Positions 1-6,337 of a stretch of DNA of 14,385 bases are shown here, piece after piece (the stretch's first letter is position 1; each line of letters starts with the position of its first letter). Source of the DNA: Geobacter sp. (GTDB taxonomy: Bacteria; Desulfobacterota; Desulfuromonadia; Geobacterales; Pseudopelobacteraceae); contig DAIERH010000037.1 in NCBI GenBank assembly GCA_027346925.1, forward strand, positions 1 to 14,385, read 5' to 3'. Both the position numbers and the translations under genes were made by a program. The notes beneath the pieces are model-generated. The model did no database searches. It was not told the origin of the DNA and was given only the letters and a program-made list of their open reading frames with translations.

Positions 1-1039
1 CGGCGGCCCCGACGGCCACCAGTGACAGCGCGTGTCTGATTACCCGGGAAAAAAGCCGATCGAGCCCCTCCCAATCACGAACGGCGATCAGCTTGCCGAA
101 TTCCGGGGTTTTGGCGTTCACTACGGTCATGCTCCCGGCCAGAAGCGCATTTGCGGCCGTGAGCGTCATCCCCATCTGGCCCGCCACCACCGACCCGTGG
201 TACTGGAAAAGGACAGGATTGAAAAGCTGGAAGATGAAATAGGCCGAGCCGGACGAAACAGCCATCCGCCACTGCATGGGCCAGATCTCTCCCCACCAGG
301 CGAGCCCCCCCTGCGCCTTACGCATCTTCCGCTCTTCGCCGAACCATCCCCTCCATGCCAATATCACCAATTCCGGCCGCCTGGCCAGGAGATACCCCCA
401 CGAGATGGCCAGGGCCCCGAGGTTGACGGCAAATGCCGCGTAGAGTCCGCCGCCGAGGCCGATTACCAGCCAGCAGAGGAAGGAACTGAGGACGGCCGCG
501 ACCAGCTCCCGTTTATTGACGGTCACCACGTCGCCGCTCCCCATGATGATGGCAAAGAACGGCATGACGAACAGGTTGAGCGCGGTGCCCGCCACGGCCA
601 GCACCCAGGGCAAGCGCCAGGAAAACGCGACCCCTCCCTTCTGCCCGAAGAATATCAGGCCAGCCGGGATCAATACCGCCATCATCAGCAGGGATGCCAC
701 CCCGAACCAGAGCACCGTTTTGCAGAGAAGGTCGTTGAAACGCTTCAGGGCAACCGGTTCCCCGGCCACGGTCCCGTTCTTTCCCCAGGAGAGGTTCACG
801 AATTCATGGCTGGCGAACTGCGCGATGACGAACATCAGCCCCAGGTCAAAAAAGGTCTGGAGCGCCAGAAGGCTGCTGAAGGTAAAGTAAAAGCCCTGCT
901 GGGTCGGCGAAAATCCGGTGGCAATGACCAGCATGGTGATCGGCCCGGAGAACAGGCTCCACACCCGTGCCAGGATGCCGAAACTGACCGCCCGGTCGAA
1001 ACCGAGAAAGCGGAGAATGTTTTTGATGAAACGGGTCAA
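1..1039 (-). CDS. Wzx/flippase-like polysaccharide transporter, C-terminus cut by window
   Basis: This reading frame runs off the window start, so 346 N-terminal residues are visible and the C-terminus is missing. The translation is strongly hydrophobic, with candidate membrane segments near residues 19-41, 55-75, 108-132, 143-166, 180-219 and 262-280. Loops are basic (for example EERKMRK near 235-241). This pattern and the position next to GDP-fucose synthase suggest a Wzx/MATE-like oligosaccharide flippase that moves lipid-linked repeat units across the inner membrane; no catalytic motif proves it. The start is taken as TTG at 1039 because an in-frame TAA (the stop of the upstream gene) lies only two codons before it; a GGGAAG sequence sits about 9 nt upstream. 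The gap to the fucose synthase gene is 6 nt, so co-transcription is likely. A non-flippase multi-spanning membrane protein of the cluster is the main alternative. Confidence 0.75.
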   Translation of the reverse strand, partial: MTRFIKNILRFLGFDRAVSFGILARVWSLFSGPITMLVIATGFSPTQQGFYFTFSSLLALQTFFDLGLMFVIAQFASHEFVNLSWGKNGTVAGEPVALKRFNDLLCKTVLWFGVASLLMMAVLIPAGLIFFGQKGGVAFSWRLPWVLAVAGTALNLFVMPFFAIIMGSGDVVTVNKRELVAAVLSSFLCWLVIGLGGGLYAAFAVNLGALAISWGYLLARRPELVILAWRGWFGEERKMRKAQGGLAWWGEIWPMQWRMAVSSGSAYFIFQLFNPVLFQYHGSVVAGQMGMTLTAANALLAGSMTVVNAKTPEFGKLIAVRDWEGLDRLFSRVIRHALSLVAVGAA

Positions 1040-1045
1040 GGGACG

Positions 1046-2017
1046 TTACTTCCCGTTAGATGTCTGGCTGCGGTACCACTCGTACGCCCCCCGCACCCCC
1101 TCCTCCAGCCCGATGCGGTGCCGCCACCCCAAGGCATGGATGCGCGAGGCATCGGCCAGTTTGCGTGGGGTCCCGTCCGGCTTGGAACCGTCGAACACCA
1201 CCTCACCCTGAAATCCGACCACCTCCTTCACCAGCAGGGCCAGTTCCCGGATGCTCACCTCCTGGCCGGAACCCACGTTGATCAGGGCCGGCGCGACCGG
1301 GTCATGGAGCAGCCCGTCGTAGCGAGCCTCATCCAGGTTCATCAGGAACAGGCAGGCCTCGGCCAGGTCGTCCACATGCAGGAATTCCCTGAGCGGAGTG
1401 CCGCTGCCCCACACCGCAACCGCAGCCGTCCCCCCCTCCTTGGCCTCGTGGAACTTCCTGATCAGGGCCGGCAGGACGTGGGACTTCTCCAGGTCGAAGT
1501 TGTCGTTGGGACCGTAGAGGTTGTTGGGCATGGCCGCCAGGTACCTGGTGCCGTACTGGCGGTTATAGGAGCGGCACTGGTAGATGCCGGCGATCTTGGC
1601 CACGGCATAGGCGTCGTTGGTAGGCTCCAGCGGGCTGGTCAGCAGATGTTCCTCTTTCATGGGCTGGGGTGCGTGCTTGGGGTAGATACAGGTGCTCCCC
1701 AGGAACAGCAGGCGCTTGGCGCCGGTCAGCCAGGCGCTGTGGATGACGTTGGCCTGGATCAGCAGATTGTCGTAGATGAACTCGGCCGGGTAGGTGCTGT
1801 TGGCCATGATGCCGCCCACCTTGGCGGCCGCAAGGAAGACGTGCTCCGGCCTTTCGTCACTGAAGAACCTTGTAACCGCTGCCTGGTTCCGCAGGTCGAG
1901 CTGGTCGCTCGACCTGAGCAGCAGATTGTCATACCCTTCGGCCTGGAGGCGGCGGACAATGGCGGAGCCCACCATGCCGCGATGACCGGCCACGAATATC
2001 TTTGCATGTTTATCCAT
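1046..2017 (-). CDS. fcl: GDP-L-fucose synthase (NAD(P)-dependent epimerase/reductase)
   Basis: This cytoplasmic short-chain dehydrogenase/reductase converts GDP-4-keto-6-deoxy-D-mannose to GDP-L-fucose by 3,5-epimerisation and NADPH reduction, supplying fucose for surface glycans. The 323-residue product matches the family's usual length (about 320). The Rossmann nucleotide-binding motif VAGHRGMVGSAI is at residues 9-20. Ser108, Tyr137 and Lys141 (YAVAK) form the SDR catalytic set, and Cys110 and His180 correspond to the epimerase acid/base pair described for the E. coli enzyme. The ATG at 2017 is chosen because it has a good AAGGAA ribosome binding site and puts the nucleotide motif at the expected distance. 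A GTG ten codons upstream (2047) overlaps the stop of the regulator gene and is less likely. No GDP-mannose dehydratase (gmd) gene lies in the window, so the substrate must come from elsewhere. Confidence 0.95.
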   Translation of the reverse strand: MDKHAKIFVAGHRGMVGSAIVRRLQAEGYDNLLLRSSDQLDLRNQAAVTRFFSDERPEHVFLAAAKVGGIMANSTYPAEFIYDNLLIQANVIHSAWLTGAKRLLFLGSTCIYPKHAPQPMKEEHLLTSPLEPTNDAYAVAKIAGIYQCRSYNRQYGTRYLAAMPNNLYGPNDNFDLEKSHVLPALIRKFHEAKEGGTAAVAVWGSGTPLREFLHVDDLAEACLFLMNLDEARYDGLLHDPVAPALINVGSGQEVSIRELALLVKEVVGFQGEVVFDGSKPDGTPRKLADASRIHALGWRHRIGLEEGVRGAYEWYRSQTSNGK

Positions 2018-2043
2018 ATATTCCTTTCTTCCTTGTCGGCCGT

Positions 2044-2676
2044 TCACTGGCCGGAATCGGATATGGGCAGGACAGGGGAACCGGGGTGAAGGATGGCATC
2101 GTCACCGACCCCCAGATCACGCAGGCGGTGCCGCAACTGTTCAGCACGCTTCAACGAGGTGATGACAATCCGGTGATTGCCGGCCAGCAGGCCATGGGCC
2201 AGGGTCACGACCTCGCGGCCCATGAAAAGTTCGCCGCTGCGGCTGTCATCCATCACATCGGCCAACTCCAGTCCGGCCTCGTGCAGCGAAAGCCAGGCGA
2301 TCTCCGCCACCTCATCGACACCGCAGAACACGACCCGGAAGATCCCGCGTTCCGCCAGTTCCCTGAAAAGCCGCAGATAATCCTGGCGGGTGACCATGTA
2401 GAGATTGCTGAAATAGTGGATGTGCTGATAGGCCAGTCGCGCCTTTTCAGCCATGCCCTGGGGGGTCAGCAGATAGGCGTACCGGTTGCGGGGATAATTC
2501 TTGACGCGGATGAAGCCCTTGGCAACGAAATTCTTGATGTAGGAGTTTACCAGCCCCAGCGCAATGCCCAGGCGCCGTGCCAGTTCGCGCTGGGAAATGG
2601 GCTGTTCATCCGCCACCTCCGAGAGGAGTTGGAAGGCATTCAAATCATCGTGAGCGCCACCATCGATACTGTTCAT
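2044..2676 (-). CDS. Winged-helix transcriptional regulator with Rossmann-like C-terminal domain (EPS-associated, MarR-like)
   Basis: The 210-residue product has two parts. Residues about 12-80 form a winged helix-turn-helix: ISQRELARRLGIALGLVNSY is the helix-turn-helix, and the wing with basic/aromatic residues (RVKNYPRNRYAYLL) follows at 57-70. This resembles the MarR-like regulators found at the head of exopolysaccharide loci. Residues about 101-198 look like an alpha/beta Rossmann-type domain: a strand VVFCGV at 115-120, a second strand with VMDD at 141-144, then IVITSL at 170-175. This could bind a nucleotide sugar or another small ligand, which is inference. The gene lies just upstream of fcl and the flippase-like gene, so it probably controls them. 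The ATG at 2676 has no convincing ribosome binding site, and the predicted promoter would start transcription almost at the ATG, so a leaderless transcript is possible. Regulated target and ligand are unknown. Confidence 0.75.
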   Translation of the reverse strand: MNSIDGGAHDDLNAFQLLSEVADEQPISQRELARRLGIALGLVNSYIKNFVAKGFIRVKNYPRNRYAYLLTPQGMAEKARLAYQHIHYFSNLYMVTRQDYLRLFRELAERGIFRVVFCGVDEVAEIAWLSLHEAGLELADVMDDSRSGELFMGREVVTLAHGLLAGNHRIVITSLKRAEQLRHRLRDLGVGDDAILHPGSPVLPISDSGQ

Positions 2677-2683
2677 AAAGTGA

Positions 2684-2712
2684 ACGATATGTCAGTTTTA
2701 AAGGTAAATCAA
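2684..2712 (-). promoter_or_regulatory. Possible sigma-70-like promoter of the polysaccharide regulator gene
   Basis: On the minus strand TTGATT (2707-2712) and TATCGT (2684-2689) are separated by 17 nt, each matching 4 of 6 consensus bases. The predicted transcription start would fall around 2677-2678, almost on the ATG at 2676. The match is weak, so this is a candidate only. Confidence 0.25.
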
Positions 2713-2715
2713 GAG

Positions 2716-2736
2716 AAAAATCATGCGGTTCAACCG
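2716..2736 (-). terminator. Weak candidate terminator after the response regulator gene
   Basis: Read on the minus strand, the palindrome CGGTTGAACCG (2726-2736, four to five base pairs) is followed after a few bases by a run of five T (2716-2720). It lies about 55 nt past the response-regulator stop and before the polysaccharide regulator, where a boundary between transcription units would be expected. The stem is short, so termination would be partial at best. Confidence 0.3.
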
Positions 2737-2790
2737 GACAGGGGACCATATTCCCGCGGGAAGTCATGCGGGGCGTCACGTATTCAGGAA

Positions 2791-4173
2791 TCACTTCAGG
2801 TAGCCGAATTTTTTCATGCGGTACCGGAAGGCGTCGATGCCCAGGTTGAGCTTCTTGGCCGCCTTGGACTGGTTCCATTCCGTGCTGTCCAGGGCCTGGC
2901 GGATCAACTCCTTTTCCACTTCCTCAATATCGACCCCCTCGGGCGGAAGGTGAAACATCGACATCGGCGCCAACTGCGCCCCCCCCTCGGAGGAGGACTT
3001 GGCCACGATCTCCAACGGCAGATGATCCAGCAGCAGCGTTTCGTCGTTGCCCAGGATGATGGCCCGCTCGATGACGTTTTTCAGTTCGCGCACATTGCCG
3101 GGCCAGCCGTAATCGAGCAGCATGCGCTCGGCCATGGGGGCGATACCCTGGACCTTTTTATTGAAGTCCCGGTTGTATACCTCTATGAAGTGGCTGGCCA
3201 GGGGGATGATGTCCTCCCTGCGCTCCCGCAGGGGTGGCAGAAAGATGGGGATGACCTGCAGACGGTAGTACAGGTCGTTACGGAATGACTTCTCCTCAAT
3301 GGCCTTCTGCAGGTCCTTGTTGGTGGCCGAGATGATGCGCACATCCACGGAAAAGACCCGCCCGCCGCCGATGCGCCGGAAGGTGCGGTCTTCCAGGAAC
3401 CGCAGCAGCTTGGCCTGCATCCCCATTTCCATGTCGCCGATCTCGTCCAGGAACACCGTACCGCCGTCGGCCAGCTCGAACAGCCCTTTCTTGGTGGTCT
3501 TGGCATCGGTGAAGGCACCCTTCTCATGGCCGAACAACTCGCTTTCCAACAGGGTGGCCGGTACCGCCGCACAGTTGATGGCGACAAAGGGTTTCTCGGC
3601 CCTGTTCGAGCTGTAGTGGACCCACTTGGCCACCAACTCCTTGCCGGTACCCGATTCGCCCTGCACGAGCACCGTCGAGGCCTCGCTCCGTGCAACCTTG
3701 TCCAGGATCTCCATCAGGTATTTCATATGCCTGCTGTCGCCGATGATATTGGGCGGGAACGACTTTTTCGTCTCGGAACGGAGCCGGGCCACCTCGCGCT
3801 TCAGGTCGGATGTCTCCAGCGCCTTCCTGATGATGATCGCGAGCTCATCCAGATTGAACGGTTTGCTGACGTAGTCGTGTGCCCCCAGGCGCATGGCGTT
3901 GACCGCGATTTCCAGCCCCCCCTGGGCCGTGACCATGATGACCACGAGTTCCTCGTCGTAATCCTTGAGCTTTTCCAGGACCTCGATACCGCTGATGCCC
4001 GGCAGTTGGATATCCAGGAGCACCAGATCGGGCTGTTCCTCGCGGGCGATACGCAGGGCGTCCTCGCCGCTGGCGGCGGTAACCACCTCATACCCCTGCT
4101 TCTTCAGGTTCTGCTCCAGGGACCAGCGGATCAGATGTTCATCGTCAACGACCAGAATCTTGTTACGCTTCAC
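2791..4173 (-). CDS. Sigma-54-dependent response regulator, NtrC/AtoC family
   Basis: The 460-residue product has the three-domain NtrC layout. The receiver domain (about 4-120) has acidic Asp10/Asp11, phosphoacceptor Asp54 (LLDIQLPG), Thr82 and Lys104. The AAA+ domain (about 142-375) has Walker A GESGTGKE at 172-179, the sigma-54 contact loop GAFTDA at 219-224 (a variant of GAFTGA that keeps the Phe and Thr), Walker B around TVFLDEIGD (239-247), and the YGWPGNVREL motif at 355-364. A Fis-type helix-turn-helix (about 433-458) ends the protein. When phosphorylated it should oligomerise, hydrolyse ATP and open sigma-54 holoenzyme promoters. The GTG start at 4173 follows AGGAG by 5 nt and overlaps the 3' end of the kinase gene by 11 nt, indicating translational coupling with its partner. 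A longer frame up to 4416 is antisense-like and low in domain logic, and is not used. No sigma-54 promoter was recognised in the window. Confidence 0.95.
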   Translation of the reverse strand: MKRNKILVVDDEHLIRWSLEQNLKKQGYEVVTAASGEDALRIAREEQPDLVLLDIQLPGISGIEVLEKLKDYDEELVVIMVTAQGGLEIAVNAMRLGAHDYVSKPFNLDELAIIIRKALETSDLKREVARLRSETKKSFPPNIIGDSRHMKYLMEILDKVARSEASTVLVQGESGTGKELVAKWVHYSSNRAEKPFVAINCAAVPATLLESELFGHEKGAFTDAKTTKKGLFELADGGTVFLDEIGDMEMGMQAKLLRFLEDRTFRRIGGGRVFSVDVRIISATNKDLQKAIEEKSFRNDLYYRLQVIPIFLPPLRERREDIIPLASHFIEVYNRDFNKKVQGIAPMAERMLLDYGWPGNVRELKNVIERAIILGNDETLLLDHLPLEIVAKSSSEGGAQLAPMSMFHLPPEGVDIEEVEKELIRQALDSTEWNQSKAAKKLNLGIDAFRYRMKKFGYLK

Positions 4174-5662
4174 GTTCGCTCCTCGTGCCGTTAATTTTTT
4201 GCACGCCGCATGCCGGCAACTCAATGGTAAAGACGGTCCCATTCCTGTCGTCGCTGGCAACCTTGATCTCCCCGTTGTGCAGATCAACAAGCTTGCAGCA
4301 GATGGGCAATCCAAGCCCCGTGCCCTGGGCCTTGGTGGTGAAGAACGGCGTGAATATCTTTTCCAGGATCTGGGGAGGGATACCTGGACCGGTGTCGGCA
4401 ACGTCGATCCGTACAAAAGTCCGGTCCTGCCGCGGACTCAGGCAGGTGGTAATGGTCAGGGTTCCACCGTTCGCCATGGCCTGAAAGGCATTCAGGATAA
4501 TGTTGAGGAAGACCTGCTGCATCTGCTTGCTGTCGGCATACACCGTGGGGAGGTCGGGGGCGAGTTCGAGCCGTTTCTCGATGTTCAGCAGCCCGCGGTG
4601 CTGGGAGGCGAACTTGAAGGTCTTGGTGATGACTTCGTTGATGTCGATGCAGGACAGTTCCGGCACCGTGGGCTTGCCGAAGAAGAGCAGGTCGTTGACC
4701 GTCTTGTCCAGGCGCTGTACCTGTTGCAGGACCTCTCCGAGAATCTCGTAACGCGGATCCGCGGTGATCAGATCGTCCTTGATGATGGCCACCGCCGCCG
4801 AGATGCCTGCCAGGGGATTTTTGATCTCGTGGGCAATGCCGGCCGCCATCTCGCCGATGGAGGCCAGCCGGTCGGCCCGTTCCAGTTGCTGGAAGTGGAG
4901 TTGTTCCAGTTCCGTTTTGGCAGCGTCCAGGCGGTCGACCATGGAGTTGAAACTGGTGATCAGGCGTCCGATCTCGTCTTTGCCCTGGTAATCGACCCTG
5001 CCGCTCAGGTCACCCTTTTCCACCCGCGACATGTTGTCGATGATGCTGTCCAGGGGGCGTTTGACGAATTTCAACAGGATCAGGGAGATGGTTATTGCCA
5101 GAAACACGGTGATCGCCACCGACGAGACGATGAAGATGCGCGATGCTTCAAGCATCTGCATCTTGGTGCGGTTGAGCGAATAATTGATATCGAGAATACC
5201 GATCACCCTGGCCTTGGTGCCGTGACAGGTATGGCAGGCCACCTCGTTATAGATCGGCTTGACCATCGTCAACACCTCGCCATGGGGGGGAAGGTCGAAG
5301 ATGCCGTAATTCCTGGGACTCTGGAACAGTTGGTAATCGTTCGCGTTCACCGTCCTGCCGACCTCGGACGGGTTGGACGAGCGCAGGATAACGCCGTGGG
5401 GGTGGAAGATCCGCACACCGACCAACTGGTTATGCTGGCCGACCATGGCGAGAATGGAGCCTACATCCTGCACGTTCCCCAGGTGCATGGTGTTGTAGAT
5501 GCTGCTCTCCACCGTATGCAGGAGTAATTCGGTATTTTCCCGCGCGCTGTCGATGAGCTGCGACTGCTGGTGGCGAACGTTGAAAAAGGTATAGATATAG
5601 ATACCGCCGACCAGCAGGCTGATGGTGGTAACGATTATCCTTGTTGTCAGGCTCTTGAACAC
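4163..5662 (-). CDS. Membrane sensor histidine kinase with periplasmic c-type heme motif (CxxCH)
   Basis: The 499-residue product starts with a membrane helix (about 8-28), followed by a periplasmic region (about 29-173), a second helix (about 174-198), a HAMP linker (about 199-250) and an NtrB-like kinase core. The H-box is AHEIKNPL with His278 as phosphoacceptor; the N-box has Asn391, the G1 box DTGPGIP lies at 423-429, and the G2 box GTGLGLPI at 447-454. In the periplasmic part C143-H-T-C146-H147 fits the CxxCH heme c attachment motif. Covalent heme would make this a redox or gas sensor, as known for heme-PAS chemotaxis receptors of Geobacter sulfurreducens; the heme itself is inferred. 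The GTG start at 5662 is preceded by GGAG about 10 nt upstream. It is co-transcribed and translationally coupled with the response regulator, its evident phosphotransfer partner. Confidence 0.93.
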   Translation of the reverse strand: MFKSLTTRIIVTTISLLVGGIYIYTFFNVRHQQSQLIDSARENTELLLHTVESSIYNTMHLGNVQDVGSILAMVGQHNQLVGVRIFHPHGVILRSSNPSEVGRTVNANDYQLFQSPRNYGIFDLPPHGEVLTMVKPIYNEVACHTCHGTKARVIGILDINYSLNRTKMQMLEASRIFIVSSVAITVFLAITISLILLKFVKRPLDSIIDNMSRVEKGDLSGRVDYQGKDEIGRLITSFNSMVDRLDAAKTELEQLHFQQLERADRLASIGEMAAGIAHEIKNPLAGISAAVAIIKDDLITADPRYEILGEVLQQVQRLDKTVNDLLFFGKPTVPELSCIDINEVITKTFKFASQHRGLLNIEKRLELAPDLPTVYADSKQMQQVFLNIILNAFQAMANGGTLTITTCLSPRQDRTFVRIDVADTGPGIPPQILEKIFTPFFTTKAQGTGLGLPICCKLVDLHNGEIKVASDDRNGTVFTIELPACGVQKINGTRSEREA

Positions 5663-5678
5663 GGCAGATGATCTCCAG

Positions 5679-5693
5679 GCGCCGATGCGGCGC
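5679..5693 (-). repeat. Small perfect hairpin in the leader of the kinase gene
   Basis: GCGCCG (5679-5684) and CGGCGC (5688-5693) form a perfect 6-bp stem with a 3-nt loop. On the minus strand it ends only a few bases before the GGAG ribosome binding site of the kinase gene. There is no T run after it, so a terminator is unlikely; it could tune translation or be chance in GC-rich DNA. Confidence 0.4.
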
Positions 5694-5740
5694 GTTTAAG
5701 GCGTTCCCGGCGGGACAGGGAATGAATTGCCTGCACCCAA

Positions 5741-6205
5741 CTATTTTCCACGGGGGCCGAAAAAGGCCAAGACGGCGTCATCCAGACTGGCACTGTTCTT
5801 GGGGATGGCTGGGGGAGGGGATGTGGAAAGAGGAGCGGAGACGGTCGGCGGCGTCCGGGGCTGGTCGGGTCCCGACCGAGGAACAGGGGGTGGAGTTGGG
5901 GAAACGGCCGCATCGGATGCCGCCACCGGTGAAGTTGTGGATGCGGTCAGGGCTCGCCCGTCAAACTCACCCGACTTGAGGCGATACATCATCTCCTTGT
6001 GCTGTTCCTTCATCAACTCTTCCACAACCGACCCAAGTTTCTCCATCTTGAGGATATCGGCGTAGCTGGTTTTCCGGGAGGCAAGGATGATCCCCCCCTT
6101 GTAGAGCAACGTAACGATCTGGGGCTTGTCCAGGCCGCTGTCCTCGGTCTGTACATGGAAGATTTCTCCCTTGTACCGCACATTATGATTGAATCCCAAG
6201 ACCAT
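5741..6205 (-). CDS. Conserved-looking protein of unknown function with Pro/Ser/Thr-rich tail
   Basis: I do not assign a function. The 154-residue product has a compact N-terminal part (about 1-75) beginning GFNHNVRYKGEIFHVQTEDS and continuing with TLLYKGGIILASRKTSYADI at 32-51. I recall a similar block in other deltaproteobacterial proteins, but could not check this. A charged helical segment (about 50-82, EELMKEQHKEMMYRL) follows. Residues about 88-136 are a low-complexity Pro/Ser/Thr/Ala linker, and the C-terminus ends in a short ordered-looking peptide, SLDDAVLAFFGPRGK (140-154). No signal peptide or membrane segment is seen, so it is probably cytoplasmic. The ATG at 6205 has a weak GCGGA site about 8-10 nt upstream. 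It lies 78 nt upstream of the sensor kinase gene in the same direction, so an adaptor role for that system is possible but unproven. Confidence 0.75.
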   Translation of the reverse strand: MVLGFNHNVRYKGEIFHVQTEDSGLDKPQIVTLLYKGGIILASRKTSYADILKMEKLGSVVEELMKEQHKEMMYRLKSGEFDGRALTASTTSPVAASDAAVSPTPPPVPRSGPDQPRTPPTVSAPLSTSPPPAIPKNSASLDDAVLAFFGPRGK

Positions 6206-6218
6206 CTGTAGATCCGCT

Positions 6219-6271
6219 CGTGAAATAACCTAATGGTATTCACGCTAGCACAGAAGAGTGAATAATCGCAA
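6219..6271 (-). promoter_or_regulatory. Candidate promoter and dyad upstream of the small protein gene
   Basis: In the 132-nt gap between metH and the small protein gene, the minus strand has TTGCGA (6266-6271) and a poor -10-like TAGCGT (6242-6247) 18 nt apart. An inverted repeat CGTGAA (6219-6224) / TTCACG (6239-6244) covers the expected transcription start, with an extra GTGAA half-site at 6259-6262 region. This could be an operator or an RNA hairpin. No clear terminator for metH was found in this gap. Confidence 0.3.
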
Positions 6272-6337
6272 CAGGGTAAATCGATCAGGGCCGGGTGACG
6301 CGACGAGCCGTCCCGTGGAGAAATCCGACCCAGGCCC

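Noticed and set aside
2018..2047. GTG start of fcl overlapping the regulator stop (GTGA)
   Set aside because: The overlap is attractive for coupling, but the ATG at 2017 has a clear AAGGAA site and the right family N-terminus. The GTG remains a minor possibility.
32..2089. 685-codon plus-strand open frame across the polysaccharide genes
   Set aside because: It lies antisense to the flippase-like gene and to fcl, whose motifs and catalytic residues are clear. Its product is Gln/His/Pro/Arg-rich without domain logic, typical of antisense frames in GC-rich DNA.
4174..4416. 81-residue N-terminal extension of the response regulator
   Set aside because: It overlaps the catalytic domain of the kinase in another frame, has no domain, and the receiver domain begins correctly at the GTG at 4173 with a good ribosome binding site.
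3965..5527. 520-codon plus-strand open frame opposite the kinase and regulator
   Set aside because: Antisense to two genes with intact kinase and AAA+ motifs; no recognisable domain or start signal.
6272..6337. Terminator after metH
   Set aside because: Only short, bulged stems such as GGGACG/CGT-CACCC can be drawn on the minus strand and no T run follows, so no terminator is called.
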